Shown here: positions 1-13,928 of the stretch, one piece after another
Numbering within the stretch: the first letter of the stretch is position 1
Layout: every line of letters starts with the position of its first letter
Assembly: GCA_021234535.1 (NCBI GenBank)
Contig: CM037843.1
Span: 6,156,820-6,220,819, forward strand
Source of the DNA: Stichopus chloronotus
Taxonomy: Eukaryota; Echinodermata; Holothuroidea; Aspidochirotida; Stichopodidae
Direction of reading: 5' to 3'
DNA: 64,000 bases
Translations under genes and position numbers: made by a program
The notes under the pieces: model-generated
Seen by the model: only the letters and a program-made list of their open reading frames with translations
Database searches by the model: none
Told to the model about the DNA's origin: nothing

Positions 1-1009
1 TTATATGCACTGTACACTTCTTCTCAAATGCATGCAGATTATCTTCAGCATTGACACAATAAATGGTGCAGCTGGGAGAAAAATGTGCAAGCTTAAAAGT
101 ATAATGTAAATTTACATTTATTTAGCCATGGAAAGATAACAAGGTAATAATGTACTTACGTAACGCAAGATACTGCTCCGGTGAAAATGTAGTTTCGAAG
201 TGCTTGAGAAAACAAAACCACATAAAATGTGGACAAATCACTTGAGCAAGTGAAGTTTGAGTTGCAGTTTGAAGAGTTTAGTCAAGGATGGAGATGAGCA
301 GATGTGGTACCAGGATAATATCACTCCATAGCTCGGGGTTGCAACTGCTTAAAAGCCCTGTGTCCATGTTCTCCAAATTGTTGATATATCAACGTTGATC
401 CCACTCGGATTGTTCATTCCTCTCCACCGACCAAAAATGGATGCAAGCGTGGAAACTTTTTTTTTTTTCACACCTTGGAAAAATCTGATACTGTATCACA
501 CATGCAATGCCACATGGGACTAAAGGTGGATAGTCTTGCACAGTTGAGAGTGATCATGTTGTCTATGCCGCCACAGTATGTGTCATTCATACTGTGTAGT
601 ATTCAGTAAATACATATTTCTCATCTTAAACTTTGGTCCTGTTTATTAACTGGTTAAATCTGACCGTAGTTACTTTGACCCACTTTAGGGTCATACTGTA
701 CTGTACCTCCTACCTCTGTCTTGTGAGCATTTAAAAATATGTATCCCTCTAGGATCATGTCATTTGTTTGAATGTCAATAAAATGTTTTTTTAGGATGAT
801 ATACATGGAAGAATTGATGAGAAACCAGGGAGGTGCTACCACACTCTCAACCCACCTCAGCTACATGGACCACCAGAAAGCAAGACTCTACATGTGCTTG
901 CTTTGATACTAACATTTGACTTTTCAGTTTTAGATTTATGTTTTTTAAAACTTGTCTCTCTTGTTTTACATTCATAGTTGACATTTAACCATTTTTAACT
1001 AACCTACAG
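1..1009. other. Presumed intron upstream of first visible exon
   Basis: AT-rich sequence with no open frame that could be joined to the exon starting at 1010. It ends in an ordinary splice acceptor (pyrimidine-rich stretch, then CCTACAG at 1003-1009). No repeat family or RNA gene was recognised. It is called intron only because the following exon has an acceptor and no start codon. Confidence 0.4.
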
Positions 1010-1176
1010 ATTGCGGCCTTTCACACCAGTACAACAGCAGCTGTTCGAGATGCCCTCCAGAGACACTCACACAGCACCACCCCTGCAACTTACAACTCTG
1101 TGAACAGAAGACCCCACCCACCATCCCAAACTAGTGCCCAGTCACGGAGGCCAATCCGCTCCCAACGGCTCACCAG
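1010..1176 (+). CDS. Internal exon A of a + strand gene, low-complexity protein segment
   Basis: The 167-bp exon lies between an acceptor (CTACAG, 1004-1009) and a donor (CAG|GTAAAG, from 1177). Only one of the three frames is open throughout; it encodes 55 residues plus two bases of a split codon, so it leaves in phase 2. The peptide is rich in Ser, Thr, Pro, Gln and Arg, starting IAAFHTSTTAAVRDALQRHS and ending in a basic stretch (RRPIRSQRLT). It has no recognisable domain and would be a disordered tail or linker. The local sequence is visibly more GC-rich than its flanks. The next in-phase exon is proposed at 23460. The protein is not recognised from its residues. Its tail-to-tail order with a TGF-beta gene recalls TTLL5/TGFB3 of vertebrates, which is inference only. 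Confidence 0.55.
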
Positions 1177-3086
1177 GTAAAGGCCCTTTTGATTATAAAT
1201 CTTGTTTGTACCTGTCCTCTACGTGTAGCAGTTACTGGGGCTGATGGTTTGTGGGTACTCTCTGGAAGGATATATTTAAAAGGTTAATTGCATCTCAACC
1301 TCTACTTTATCTGTATCAGTCTCCCTCCTCCTGAGGACTTTTTCTCTCCCTTTGGGTCCTGTCATCTGCCAGTTGATGGTACCTACTGCACCAAAGAGTA
1401 CAGTAGTCTATTAAACTGTAGTTGACCTCGTAGCTTGGAGTGGGAACCTGTGGTCTTTACAAAAATGTGCTTTTGACCCATCAAACTGAGCAATTTTCAA
1501 CACTCAATACCAATCCAAAGGTGTCTAGAAATGTTCTCTGCAGCCAGAGCAGCTATTGTAATTTCAGAAATATTTCATAATTTCCAGGGCCTTTGGTGTG
1601 TTGAAGTCATTGCAACGTAGAAAGCGTGACCCAATGGGTCCTGCATTGATGAATCGTGCATTTTGTCAAAGAATGAATGGCAAGAGCTCTCAGATAAACT
1701 TTCAAACAAATGAGATTTTTTCGTTTTAGATCTCACTTTTGAATTTGCTCAATCTCTGTCAAAGAACCATCAGTGTTGAAAGGACTGAAGTACATAATCA
1801 ACAATGGTTTCACTGGGGTAACCATATTGATGCTGAATATTCAGTTTAGACCATCAATATTTGTTTTATGATCGGTTGTAAAGAAATTCACATTTTAGAC
1901 AGATGGGTCATCCACCAATACTGGAGGGACTTTTGGTGGATGAGCATAGGAAGTGCCCTATCAACCTCCTCAAGGCACGAAATGTGTGATGCAGTTTTAT
2001 TGTAGACATTGTCTACCACAGAGATACCTAAGATAAGTGTCAGTACCTTATGGCTCTAAGTATTTTTTAGAGAGCAGATAATGATTAAAAAAATGGCCAT
2101 AAAGTGGATGCCAAGATGAAAATTCAACCATTTGCCTGAGGGGATCAAAAGCAGAGTGAGGAAAGTAACTCTTTGTCAATAATTTTTTTGTCAACAACTT
2201 TTTGTAAAGTTCCTGTCAACACTTCATTAGATATGAATTTACATGGTAGATAATAATCACTAAAATACAATTACTCAAAAAGTATGTGAGGTATGTAGTA
2301 TTGGTGTCCATGTATGTGATATTAGTGTTACACGTCACACAACTCTGACATCTTAATAACTAGTAATCTGTAAATCAGCAGTTTGGTTGAAACTAAGAAA
2401 TTCAAATTTTCAGTGAATAACAACAAATGTCTGTGCAGTATTGTGATAACATGTGTAACAGTGTCCACTAATTCAACATTGTGATTTTAATAACTTTTTG
2501 TTAAATTTAACACTTCTGTGTTATAGTGCTCAAGAAGGGTATGATACAATACAAATTACTCAGGAAAATAAAATCTACACATTCAGTCTGAAGTATATGT
2601 AGTGGACACAATGTTCCATACGTCACATATAGAGTATGAGCTTTTTATGGAATATTTCAGTCCATTTATCTTCAAATATCTTTTTATTTCTTATTCAGTT
2701 TAGTCATTCAGAAAAGTAACCTTATGCATGCATTTCACACTTTCATTAACCAGTATAGATTTTGTTAAATAATACATATAAGTAAGGGGGTAAGCACAGT
2801 CGCTCGTGGATACCCCGCCAAGGGGGTATGCCAAGTATTAATGCCTCATTTAAAAGATATTGCCTCCTGCATGTGTACCCCTCCATGATTCTGATTTTCA
2901 TGTTCAATAGATGGTTGACACTCTGATATAAATTAGTAGGAGACAAGCTGGCTTCTCATGCAGAGTTGGCACCATGAGAGATTAATATCTTCATGAAAGT
3001 ATTTTAGAATTAAGGGCTTTTTTCTTGAAAGAATGTTGTCCTACATACCGTTCACACCTGCTTTCTATGTGGAAGCAAGTTTCACT

Positions 3087-3116
3087 GGAGAGAGAGAGAG
3101 AGAGAGAGCGAGAGAG
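3087..3116. repeat. GA microsatellite
   Basis: About fourteen GA dinucleotides with one C interruption near the right end. Confidence 0.9.
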
Positions 3117-4149
3117 GTACAAGGTTTACGGATGGGCATTATGACTTTTTCAATGAATGTATACATTGCACTGGATTTGGTTTAAGTTGACTGCCAACAA
3201 CCTTGTGTCTCTTTGGTTCTCCCAAATGAAGAGTTGAATTCAGTTGACCAAACTCTAGGATGGTATGCTTTTAGAAGGATCATTTGTGATGAGGGTAGGC
3301 ACATCAGGGTTTGGACCCAGTGCACACACATACAAGAATGCCAGTGAAGTTTACAAGCTTCAATGTTGTTGCTACTAGCCTAAACGTACAGTACACTCTG
3401 TATCAGTATGCACACTGTGATAAAACACCAGGCTCTTTAAAGTGATTGCGTGCGTAGGCAAAGAGTGAAAACATTGAAATTTCATTTCCAAAAGTTTGGT
3501 TAGGGTTTTAATTGCATCATTCAGACAATCTGGGAAAATAAATAGGTTTCAGTCGGGTTAATTCTGCCATATGATTTCAAATTCTTCTGACATAATGACA
3601 AAAATGTAGAATACGATAATGTTGTGGTTGACAGTTTTCATTCAAATCAACCGAGTGCTTCTTTGAACAAGCCAATGGGAAGTATGCTAGTATTGAATAT
3701 TCAATTAGTCAAAACAACTCAGGATCACTGAAGCTGTAATGTTGTGATTTCTTTGTAGATTATTTGTAAATACAGTGCTCCTTTCACTAAATACTGTACT
3801 ACAGTCCCGATACCAACCATGCAAGGAGAGAAGACTTGAGTAGTATGTTTTTGATACACCAGTGAGACCTGTACTGTTGCATATTCATTATGTAGGCGCT
3901 TATAGTAAGAACCGTTAATTTTCAAATATGATTTCTGTTTTCACTATTTTTATGCCAATCCCGTTGCTTTTCAAAGTAGTTACTGACATTTCCTTTCATT
4001 GAAAGACGTAGTCCGTCCATGGACAACCTCGGGTGTACATTTAAAAATAAAGAAAAGGTTAATATCAAACATAATCATATCTTTCTGGTTTTTCGGTACA
4101 CACGTAATCACTTTAACTATGCTGCTGCGTGATGCTATTGCATGCTAGC

Positions 4150-4460
4150 AACATGGACTGTGATGTAATCAGCAGGCCCTGTATCGATGCTACTCACAGC
4201 CAGCACCCCCATGGGCTGTGATATAATAGCAGGCCCTGTAACGGTGCTACTCATGGCCAGCATCACATACTGTGATGAACTAGCAGATCCCTGTTAACGA
4301 TGCTACTCACAGCCTGCACCCAATGGGCTGTGTGATATAGCAGAACCTGTCATGGCGCTGCTACCTGTTGCTAACACCCCCCATGGGCTGTGATATAATC
4401 CTAGACCCCATGAACGATGCTTCTCATGGCCAGCATCACACGCTGTCATGTAGCAGCACT
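4150..4460. repeat. 58-bp diverged minisatellite, about 5 copies
   Basis: Successive units share CATGGGCTGTGATATAAT, then AGCAGGCCCTGT, then GATGCTACTCAC(A/G)GCC and CAGCACCCC. Units start near 4152, 4209, 4266, 4325 and 4383, with a partial sixth unit at the right end. Copies differ by many substitutions and small indels, so the array is old. No coding potential was seen. Confidence 0.75.
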
Positions 4461-5202
4461 TATACTTTCATAATTTAAATTTGCGTTCTCACTCATCACA
4501 CCAACATTTTCTTTACTTCATATGCCTTTTCTGTCTTGTAAAATGTCAGGAGCATGGTCATGACTCCCTTGTGGGAAAGTCATGAAAATTGATTCATTAG
4601 AAAGTGCAGGAATACCTGTGTTAGTTCTGCCTTGAAGTAACAGAAAATGAAGAGGCACACTCAGTATGTAAAAACCTGAAATCCTTGATATAATTTCGTT
4701 CACTGCAATATCACAATGTGATTTTCCAGTCTCTGCTATAATTTCCTGAAATAGCTTTTAATCTTCCAGATTCTGATCCAACCCCGAATTCTCAGTGTGA
4801 AACATCATAGACCATCACAATATTCTAGGCCTTCTTCAACCCAGGCACCTCTGTCGGGTGTTCATGAGTAGCAAAGATTTTGGTTAATGTTGGTATGTGT
4901 CCAAGAAAAGTCTTTTGGCCCAAAATGTCTGCGGCCAGTCTATAATTAATTAGATCAGACTCTAAGTTATGCAAAAAAAAATAAGGGGTGCACAAAGTAG
5001 GGCAAACCCATGACCCTGTAACATTCACAACATGCTATCAACGTTCGTGAATGCACATCGTATTAATGTGTTTCAGTGAGTGCCAGCTACTATAAGTATT
5101 CCCACTGTATGAAACATGATTGAAATGATGAAGATCCTGTTGCGTGAGTGGTTTTTGGCTTATACCAGCTAGCTGGTGTGAGCTATTCTAATGGTGCAGA
5201 GT

Positions 5203-5250
5203 CTATCTATCTGTCTATCTGTCCATCTGTCCATCTATCCATCTATCTCT

Positions 5251-5303
<53 letters not shown>

Positions 5304-5319
5304 TGTCTGTCTGTCTGGC
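5203..5319. repeat. TATC/CTGC/CTGT tetranucleotide array
   Basis: A compound tetranucleotide array: TCTATCTGTC units, then ten or so uninterrupted CTGC units, then CTGT. The open frames here on both strands are simply the repeat read through. Confidence 0.9.
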
Positions 5320-6801
5320 CGTCAAGGCCCCATGTTAGCCCTTGTGTCCATTTTCTAAAGTTCTGTTCTAAATGCTGCTTTTTGCACATGCTTTGATGGA
5401 TTTGTATGTAACTTGGACAAAATGTTCCCTGAGTGGTAGGCAAATTTGGGGTATTAACAACTGCTTGTTACAAGGTCCTATGTGGACCCTATGGTCCATT
5501 CTATGAAGTTCTGGAAAATGATTCTCCTCCTACAGATTCTCTTGTACAGTGTTGCTGGTTTGTTGTAATGATACTCTGTTTGTGGTCTATCTTAAGGTGT
5601 ACATGAATTTGTAGTCCAGGGTTCTATGTGAGCCATATTCCATTTTGTGAAATCCTGCAAGTTTTCTCCTACTTCAATGTGTGCCCCTTTAAATGTCACG
5701 CAACACTTCAAATAGCCCTATCATGCATGAATGATAATTGAATAAGCGGGCAGTGGGTCAGATTGAGCCTAACTGAAACTCAGTCTAGTCTTAGGAGGTA
5801 CATATAGGTCTAGACATTAAAGGGACACTTTGAGTTATTCAGTTAGTCTTCTCAAACTTTTAACTTTGTGTCAAAGGTCAATATAAGGGCTCTTGCTACT
5901 GACAGATCAACAATGGTCAAGCTAATATAGCCCCCATGTGATCCATCCAAATGAACACTAATGAGCTAGTAGTTAATTATTTAAATAGGGTTTTGGAAAA
6001 TTTGCAACCCTTTTTCCACATTAGTACTAATTCATATGCCCACAGCTAGTACAAACCAGGTAGAAAATGTACAGAAATGACCGTTTCATAATTACTGGAT
6101 GTGAAACTTGAACAGTGATGTAATTAAAGCATTGTAATTTGGTGGTGCCCATTAAATGTATCACAAATTTCTTGACAAAGATCCAACTTCTGCACTGTTT
6201 GTGCTCTAGTTTATAATATTCTGCAAATTATGCAGTCCTACAGATTTTCTTGCACATGCAATGTTGGTGATTCAATGTAATGATACTTCTGGTGGGTCCT
6301 ATGATATGATATACTGATGGTGTTAATGTTACCTTCAGGGTGTTCAGGTATGAGCCTCTGCACCGTTGGTACTCTAAAAACATCTGAAAATGAAAGCCTT
6401 CAATAAGAGCTAAAATTGCTTAAAAAGTTGTAAAAAGTAATTTAAAACTCAGGTAATTTTTAGTCCAAAATTTTAAGGGAAATGTGTTTATTTTCCAGAA
6501 AACATTTATAATCAATATTGATGGACATAGAACAACATTTTATGAAAAAGACCAGTTTTCTTTTCAAGAAATAAGTTTCCCACAGGTATTAATTCAATTT
6601 ATTTGTTGCTCAAATATAATTTTCCATTTAGTTGTTATTAATGCTTTAATAGCAGTAGCTGTATGTAGACCTGGCATCAGGAAACTGTGCATGAGAGGAT
6701 AGCGGGGTACTTGGATATGATCATGTGTACTGTACGTTATGCCTATTCTGGCGGACAGAAATTCTCCAGACCCGACATTCCAGAACTGAAGCACCTTTAG
6801 T

Positions 6802-7155
6802 TTAAAGGGAAATAGGGCGTTTAGAATACACCAACATGAGATATAAAAGAAAGTAGTGGTAATCATTGTTAAACCATTCAATGTCATCAATAAACATCTA
6901 CCAAAGCTTCATCTCCATAGAACATTACGCATGTGATGAGTAACAGAAGATGCATCATTTGAATTTTAAAAAGTTTGGGTGAACAAATTAGTGTTGAGTG
7001 AGAAATAACTGAATTTCTATCTGTGAGGAACTTATTTCATGAAGAGAAGGCTACAGTCCTTCCTTATTTTGAATAATCTATTATTCTTCATCCACAAACA
7101 TTGGTTTAACAAATATGGATGTTTTCTCTAAAACAAACGCCCTATTTCCCTTTAA
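6802..7155. mobile_element. piggyBac-type MITE, copy 1 (346 bp plus TTAA duplications)
   Basis: A 346-bp element (6806-7151) lies between TTAA at 6802-6805 and TTAA at 7152-7155. Its termini are perfect inverted repeats: AGGGAAATAGGGCGTTT on the left and the reverse complement on the right. TTAA target duplication is the signature of piggyBac superfamily transposition. It has no transposase frame, so it is non-autonomous. A second copy in opposite orientation lies at 59381-59733 and matches along its length, including the segment around CAAAGCTTCATCTCC. Confidence 0.85.
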
Positions 7156-7239
7156 CACTTACAGTTATGCAATAATACCTCACAACCTTCAGGTATTATT
7201 TTTGTTGTCGATGTCATGTATCCATCGATCTTTCCTTTT

Positions 7240-7372
7240 TCCTACCCATCCATCTATCCATCCCTCTGTCCATCCATCTTTCCATCCATCTTTCCATCCA
7301 TCTATCAATGCATCTATCCATCCATCTGTCCACCCATCTGTCCATTTCTCCAGCCATCTATCACTCCATAGA
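7240..7372. repeat. CCAT/CTGT/CTAT tetranucleotide array
   Basis: An imperfect array of CCAT-based tetramers with CTTT, CTGT and CTAT variants. Open frames on both strands are repeat read-through (His-Pro-Ser or Asp-Gly-Trp polypeptides). Confidence 0.9.
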
Positions 7373-7490
7373 TGTAGTGGGTAGGGCTGAGTGGGTAGGG
7401 CTAAGTTGAAAGAGTGCACATTTTAGACGTGCAGTTTCTGACCAACTGTACCTAGCATTGACTTTGCATTTGATGAGATTATATTTAGAT

Positions 7491-7558
7491 ATTGCAATAG
7501 GTTTCTGTTAGTATTTTGATGGTGATTGCAATAGGTTTCTGTTAGTATTTTGATGTTG
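7491..7558. repeat. 34-bp tandem duplication
   Basis: The unit beginning ATTGCAATAGGTTTCTGTTA occurs twice back to back (7491-7524 and 7525-7558) with one difference near the end, so it is a recent local duplication. Confidence 0.9.
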
Positions 7559-8109
7559 ATTGCACTTAAGCAGGGGTATAACAGGGTTTTCCCTGAAAGT
7601 TGCTCATTAAAGAACAGTTACTTTGGGAAGGTATTTGGTACAATGATGCCCAGTGAGCTAACTACAGTACCCTTCTGTAGATAGTAGAAGTGCTTACTCT
7701 CTCACTGATAGTTTGTACTTTTACTTTGGGCCTGGCCTATCATGGCATTTACAACCATCCATACGTTGACCCGTCAAATATTTTAGCTAAAAGGGTTGAA
7801 AATTTAGAGTGTTGATCCCGCCCCATTGACAAAGATCCTGGACATAAATGTCACTGTGACACCTTCAATTTTCTAAAGCAATTCTTTAATCGTCCTAATT
7901 TTCAGATCATTTCTACATCATTGGTGCTCTCCAACATTCAAGTCAAGAAACTTGCGATGATGCCGTGAAAAAAATGATGAAGCATAGATCACTGTGGCTC
8001 ATTTTAGGCTCTTTTCCCAGAGCAGTGAACTTATTTGGCTGGTGCATGTAATCTGATGATGGTATGCTACCTACAGGATGGCTTTAGTGTCATTTTCAGT
8101 ATGCTGGTT

Positions 8110-8147
8110 GAGTCAGTCAGTCAGTCAGTCAGTCAGTCAGTCAGTCA
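8110..8147. repeat. AGTC microsatellite
   Basis: About nine perfect AGTC/CAGT tetranucleotides. Confidence 0.9.
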
Positions 8148-9889
8148 TTCAGTGTGAATGCCATCCAGGTGGAGGGTCCACAAAAACCAGTTTACAAGGA
8201 CCCCTACACACTCTCCCGACCCTTGTAGCTACGACACTGGCCGGAGGGCTCCCTTCAAAAGATTTTTCTTACAGTATTAGTGATGGTTACGAACCTTTGA
8301 TGAATGAATCAATTGACCTGATAAAAATGTTAGTAATTTTTATCTTGCAGTAAAGTAAAGTTCATTTCATTTTCAGACATTTTCTACGGAGTTTTCATTG
8401 AATTTTAGCTGTTCATGCAGGTCAGCAAAGCGGCAGTGCTGGCTGTAGCCACTCGTCATCAGCCATCGCAACTAGATTCCTGCATACTAGGTTCTTCCTT
8501 CCTTCCTTTTGAATGAATAACTTAAATGTAAGGGTGTCCTTTATTTTTCTTCTAGTGTCCTGTTGGTTCTCTACAAGTGGTGGCAACTTATGGGATAAAC
8601 AATAATATGAAAGAAGTTCAATTTTTTCTTTGACCGATATCCTGTCTTTCATTAATTCATGTGTCTCACAATACCCCTGAGACTGGTGCTCAAACTATCG
8701 TGCAGTTACTATGCAAGGCCAGAAACTTGTACAGTACTTTTTATCTAGAGACGGTTAGCACTTGATGAAGTAATAGGCAGTGTAAAATTTAGTGTGACAA
8801 GCTAAGACTCTTTCCATCAAAAACAATGTCTTACTTTCCTTGACTATCATACGCGAGACTACCCCAAGTGCGACATGTATCAAGTCGATCCGCAGCTGTC
8901 GACGGTCTTCCTCTGGTGTTGGCAGTAACTGAGAGCTTTTCTTACAAATTTCACACCCGTCAGGAATGTGAAAATTATCCAATTGTGGTCGTCAAAATCA
9001 AATTTTGAGGTGTCAATGAGCGCTCCATTGAGCTCATCAAACACAATTAACATTTGCCAGTACAGGCCATTACACTTCTCATAGTACACCCATGTAGCCA
9101 ACCAATTCCAGCTATGTCCAGAGGTTACAGAATTTGTCATAGTTTCCTTGAGTTAGAGGGGGGTTGGGTCATGTGGGGCCAATATCTCCACCAAGGATGA
9201 GATGAGACTCTGTTTGTTAAGGCGGGTATAACATTCGGCACAAGATACAGGAAATGTGATCAATTTTGAATCAATCTTTGCATAATTGCTAGGAAATTGA
9301 ATAAGTAGAGAAAAAATGTCACCACGAGGAGAGTCTCACCCTGGGATGAACAAATGGCATCGTATTTGTGAGGCATATGTCTCTAACTTCTCCCTTGTTG
9401 AGACCTAATTGAAACAGCTGACAACCCATATATTAAGTTATTACCCCCTACTCCCCTCAACGGCAACATGCAGGTATGGTAACTCTGGCCACGCAACGTC
9501 GCTTGCCACCAAGAGAGAGAAATTGGGTAATGTCTATATAATACGTGGCATGTGTCTTTTTTGCCGGTTACAATAGCGGTAGGATTTTGTTCTTATCCAA
9601 ATTTTTGCGAGGCCTTCAAAAACAAAAGGGTCAGGGTATTGTGTTTAAATGTTTCCTGCAGTTAAGTCAATATTGTTCAGTTTAAAAGGGTATGATTCAG
9701 CGTTGCATCGTCACAGCAAAAGGATGCTAAGGAGAGGGGGGGACCAGATAAAGATAAGAAAGAAAACAGTGTGAGATGAATCACTTTGGTACTTAGGAAA
9801 AGCATGACTCTAAATCTCTAATACTGCAAGCAGGATCAAGTCAAGTTAGATCTAAGAGACATTGTGGTTTATTGCTCCGTCTATACACT

Positions 9890-10205
9890 GGATTCCCCGT
9901 GGTCATGGAAAACCTGAAAAAATGGTGAAAATTTGCAAAGTTTTTTCCAAGGCCTGGGAAAGTCTGAAATTCAGGGAAATTGTGTTAAGTCCTGGAACAT
10001 TACAACAAAGTGACATTCTTCCTGCATCAAAATGATGTAGTCTCACTGGCAATATCAAAATTTACTCTGTTCACCTCATGTTGCTTTGGAATTTGCTGTT
10101 ATAGTGGAAAGGTTCATGTAACTTGTCAAGAGTGAAGGTCATGGAAATTCTTCATTTAGTCCTTGGAAAGTCATGGAAAAGTCATGAAAATTGATTCCGT
10201 AGAAA
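9890..10205. repeat. Possible dispersed CATGGAAA-type repeat
   Basis: The segment is rich in variations on TCATGGAAAA and GGAAAGTC. Its right end (AAGTCATGAAAATTGATTC then TAGAAA, about 10179-10205) recurs at about 4577-4603, which suggests two fragments of one dispersed family. Ends and class could not be defined. Confidence 0.3.
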
Positions 10206-13200
10206 CATGTCTCCTGACCCTCACAGAGCCCAAGTACAGATGGTGTGCACTCAAGCATGTGGGATATGCAGGTTGCATAATGACAAGCAGTGTGAAGCTT
10301 GTGGACCTTAGATGATCTAGGGTTAGATTTGTGAGACTTCACTTGTTCACGCTTGTGTCGATTTATTTTTTGACAAGATAATATCTCTAGTATCCAGTCA
10401 CTGAACTTGTCTCCAAGGATTTATGAAATGGAAAAGAACTTTCATGTGTGCATAGCACCAGTGTTGATGTTGTTCCCTTCATCTTTCCACTTTGTGAGAT
10501 GTTTGCATTCAAAAGAATTGTAGCGACAATCTTGCATTAATTAATGGGTCATTATCTGCATTTAATAATGTTAAGTGAATCCTTTGTTTTGGCATCTTAG
10601 GTGACTGGGTGGAAAACCTTTTCATTTTAAAACCCATTTAAGGTTTTTACTTTTCTATAATTATCAATTACAAGTCAGTACTTTATCTCACAGTTCAGTG
10701 ACAACCTTATCTTGGTATACTCTTTAGTCTCATATAGCCACTAGAACAACTTAGTGACATGCAATTGCGATGACATTTCACATGTATATTGGTTTACCAA
10801 ATCTAAATACATGGTTGTTCATGAAGAACTGATATGCACATGGCGTATTTCTTGAAAATTTTAGCCAGTTGCTAAACAAATGGAGTGTAAACCTTTCTTA
10901 AAGCAGATTTTCGTAAGATGCACACACGATCTGAAGAAGGTGTAATCTCATTATGTTTGTGGATACTCTAAAGCAAACCCTGATTCAGTTAGAGCACATC
11001 AAGTCTTTCATTTGAAGGTTCATCTTCCCTGCTGCAATGCCTGTTGTACTGATTTCCAGAGACAGAGAACAAGATAAGTGTAGGAACTTTGGGAGAACAT
11101 CGAAATGATGACAAGAGTGTCAAAACAACACCAAATGATTGGTTATGGCAGCACCATTCCAGATATGAAGGGATAAACCAATTGAAAATTAAGATGTATA
11201 ACTTCATTTTAACTTGTGTAGGCCTTCCCTCTCCATGGTGTTCAAGTGCAACTGTCTACTCTACAATAAAACTGCCGTTAATTGTGTCCTTGCCAGTGGG
11301 TATAGCCATTTTGTTCAACTGCTTCCCTCTACTTTGGTACTTGTCTAGGAGTGTACACATACCAAAGCAAATATTAATGTTGTGACACTGTGTCCATGGA
11401 AAAGAGCATGTTTAATTTGTGGTAAATCCTGTGAAACATAGTTTTAAAAAATATGTTACACTAATACTGAAACACTTATTTTTTTTTCTTCTATTTTTTA
11501 CATTTGAATTTGCTATGTCAGTAAAGATATTTTGAGTTTTTAGTAGTCCATGTTACTTGTGATGGACAATTATAGATTTGTTGTTCACTCCGTTTAAAGG
11601 TAGAAGATTAATCTCAGTGTACCTGATGGAGCTCAGAAGCGTTTAGAAACTCTTCCATTCAGTTGCATTGCTAATTTCTCATGTGGTGTAGGTGCTGTGT
11701 GTTCAGATGAAATTTGATCTGTACCCTCCAAGAGTCCAGAGCTCCTTTTGAAATCTCAGTGAGTGGATCAAGTGGTACACAAGCTACTAACTGTGATTTA
11801 CGTGCAAGCGGTTACTGATTGGTGATTTTGGCATAGCAACTAGTACTAACTGCATCTTGTTTGTTAGTTAGAGATGGTAAAATTATTACGTTTGTGAATA
11901 AGTCATAGTTTGCCGATACGCCCTGTGACATAACCAGAAGTCACTACAGTATCATGAACTAAGATGTAAAAGAATACCGTACATGAGAACACTGTGAATT
12001 GTGAAAGTATTTTCCCTTATCTCTTTAGCTTTCTTCTGTAATTTGAAGATACATAGTTCCCACTTTCATGCCCTTTCATCCACCCTGACCATGTCCCCTA
12101 CCCCTCTGTTTTTATAAGACAGCAACATATTTAACCGTCAACATTTGAGTGAATTCCAACAAATTTTAATCAGGGGTTGATTCGTTGAAAAGTTACCACT
12201 TAAGCTCAATTTGGAAAAGTGACAGCCAAAATGTGGGACCTTATTTCATATTGGAATAGTCATAAGCGGCTTTTTGCATTCATTGTAATTATCTTTACTG
12301 TGCATGATGTTGTATTCTTGTGCACCCAACAAAAGAAACCATGTGGTAGGACCTCCCAGCCATTTGTGTTGTGTTGTATACATACCATATAAATGCTAAT
12401 ATCACATTTATCTTCTTTGCTAGAGTCACCCCGTTATGAAAGCAAATCGTTTGTGTCTGCATTTTACATGTTTGCATCCAACGCTGGACGCTGGGATAAG
12501 CATTTGGCGAACACATTCAACTCATGCTGTGGAGCGCATAAAGTACACAGTCCTTTCTTTCTTTGTTTATTTGTAATGCATTGATGTCAGTTTACATCCT
12601 TTGTAATTTTTAATTCCTGTTCTTGACTTACATTGTGGAGTTCAAAGATGATACCATCCATGTCAGTATCCTCAACTGATGCAGCTTTAAGTATGAGGTA
12701 TGGCAATAGTTTCATGTAAGTTTTAAACTCATCCCATCTTGTGTTGACGAGCCAGATGCAATACTTCAAAGGACATGTGGTGTGCTCTTCCAGAGGCTGT
12801 AAAATGGATACATTGTTTTGATTCATTTGACAGTGCTATTAGCTTGGAATTTAGCTTTAGAGAGGGCATGACAAAAAGTGTCTTGCAAAAGGGCACTGAC
12901 AGAAAAATTTTCCAAAAAGTACAAATGATAGTAGATTTTACCTCATGTGCCCCTTAAAAATGCTGTACAGAACTTTAAGGAATCAGGTTTCTTGGAGTAG
13001 AGAAAACTGAGGTCGAAGTTTAAGCGTGATTTGCTTCTCTACAGAGAAGAATAGCAGTGACTCCTTGTGACAACTGCTCTGAATGGGAGCAGGGGGTGGA
13101 GGGGAAGGAGGGGAGGAGTGCTTGCTGTTGGTGGGGGTGTATTTTTCAGGGACATCTTTTCAAATACAGAGGTTGCAGAAGGGGTTTTGCCATCAGCATT

Positions 13201-13396
13201 GTCCATTGACTAACTGTGATGCTTGTATGTGACATGTTTGATAGGAGGTTATTGACTTCACATGCTAAATATCTCTTAAGCTGTTCTCCAATGGAAATGC
13301 ATTTTGCAATGTTTATGAGTCAGCCATTTCAAAACATGCCTTTCCCCCTTATTAGCTACAAAAGTGTTACACGTCTAAGGCTACAAAGCTCAAGGA

Positions 13397-13421
13397 GATG
13401 ATGATGATGATGATGATGATA
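13397..13421. repeat. GAT microsatellite
   Basis: Eight perfect GAT trinucleotides. Confidence 0.9.
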
Positions 13422-13928
13422 TCATGTTTTTCCTTGTGGTTGGTTCCTTCAAAAAGTAACTTTTACTTGTGAACGTAGTGCTATGAGTGGTAGCGACCTG
13501 AAAGAGGGCAGTGCTACCACACCATATGGTCACGATCTTGCCCAACACAAGACATGTCTGCCCACCTCAAATGCAACAGCCACTACATTTAACTGTATTC
13601 CAGTCTGATCCTAGATTTTACTCTTGTTTAATAGTGATAGAGAGATCATTCTACACACTTTTTTTCATTGCAAAATGCTTAAAACAATACTGCCCTCCAT
13701 ATCCATCATGGCAGTCACAATGCAAATTACCGTAGCAAACATAACATTGCTAAAAGGGTTGATTTATGGCAGGTACTTTAATACGTCTTTGGCCACAATC
13801 AAAAACATTTTTACATGTCTATGTTGCCAACACCCACTGCTTGCTTAATCCCTCACCTTTGCTTGGTGACCATTAATTTGTCTGTGTGCAAACTTGTCAT
13901 TTGATCTCAACTTTGGCAACTGAGGCAG

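Noticed and set aside
8422..9140. Three minus-strand open frames with some coding-like peptide segments
   Set aside because: They lie in different, partly overlapping frames with stops between them and no recognised transposon or domain motif. They may be old transposon debris, but that cannot be supported.
12587..12826. 79-codon minus-strand frame with mixed composition
   Set aside because: It has no recognisable domain, splice signals or repeat match; the length is ordinary for chance frames in this AT-rich window.
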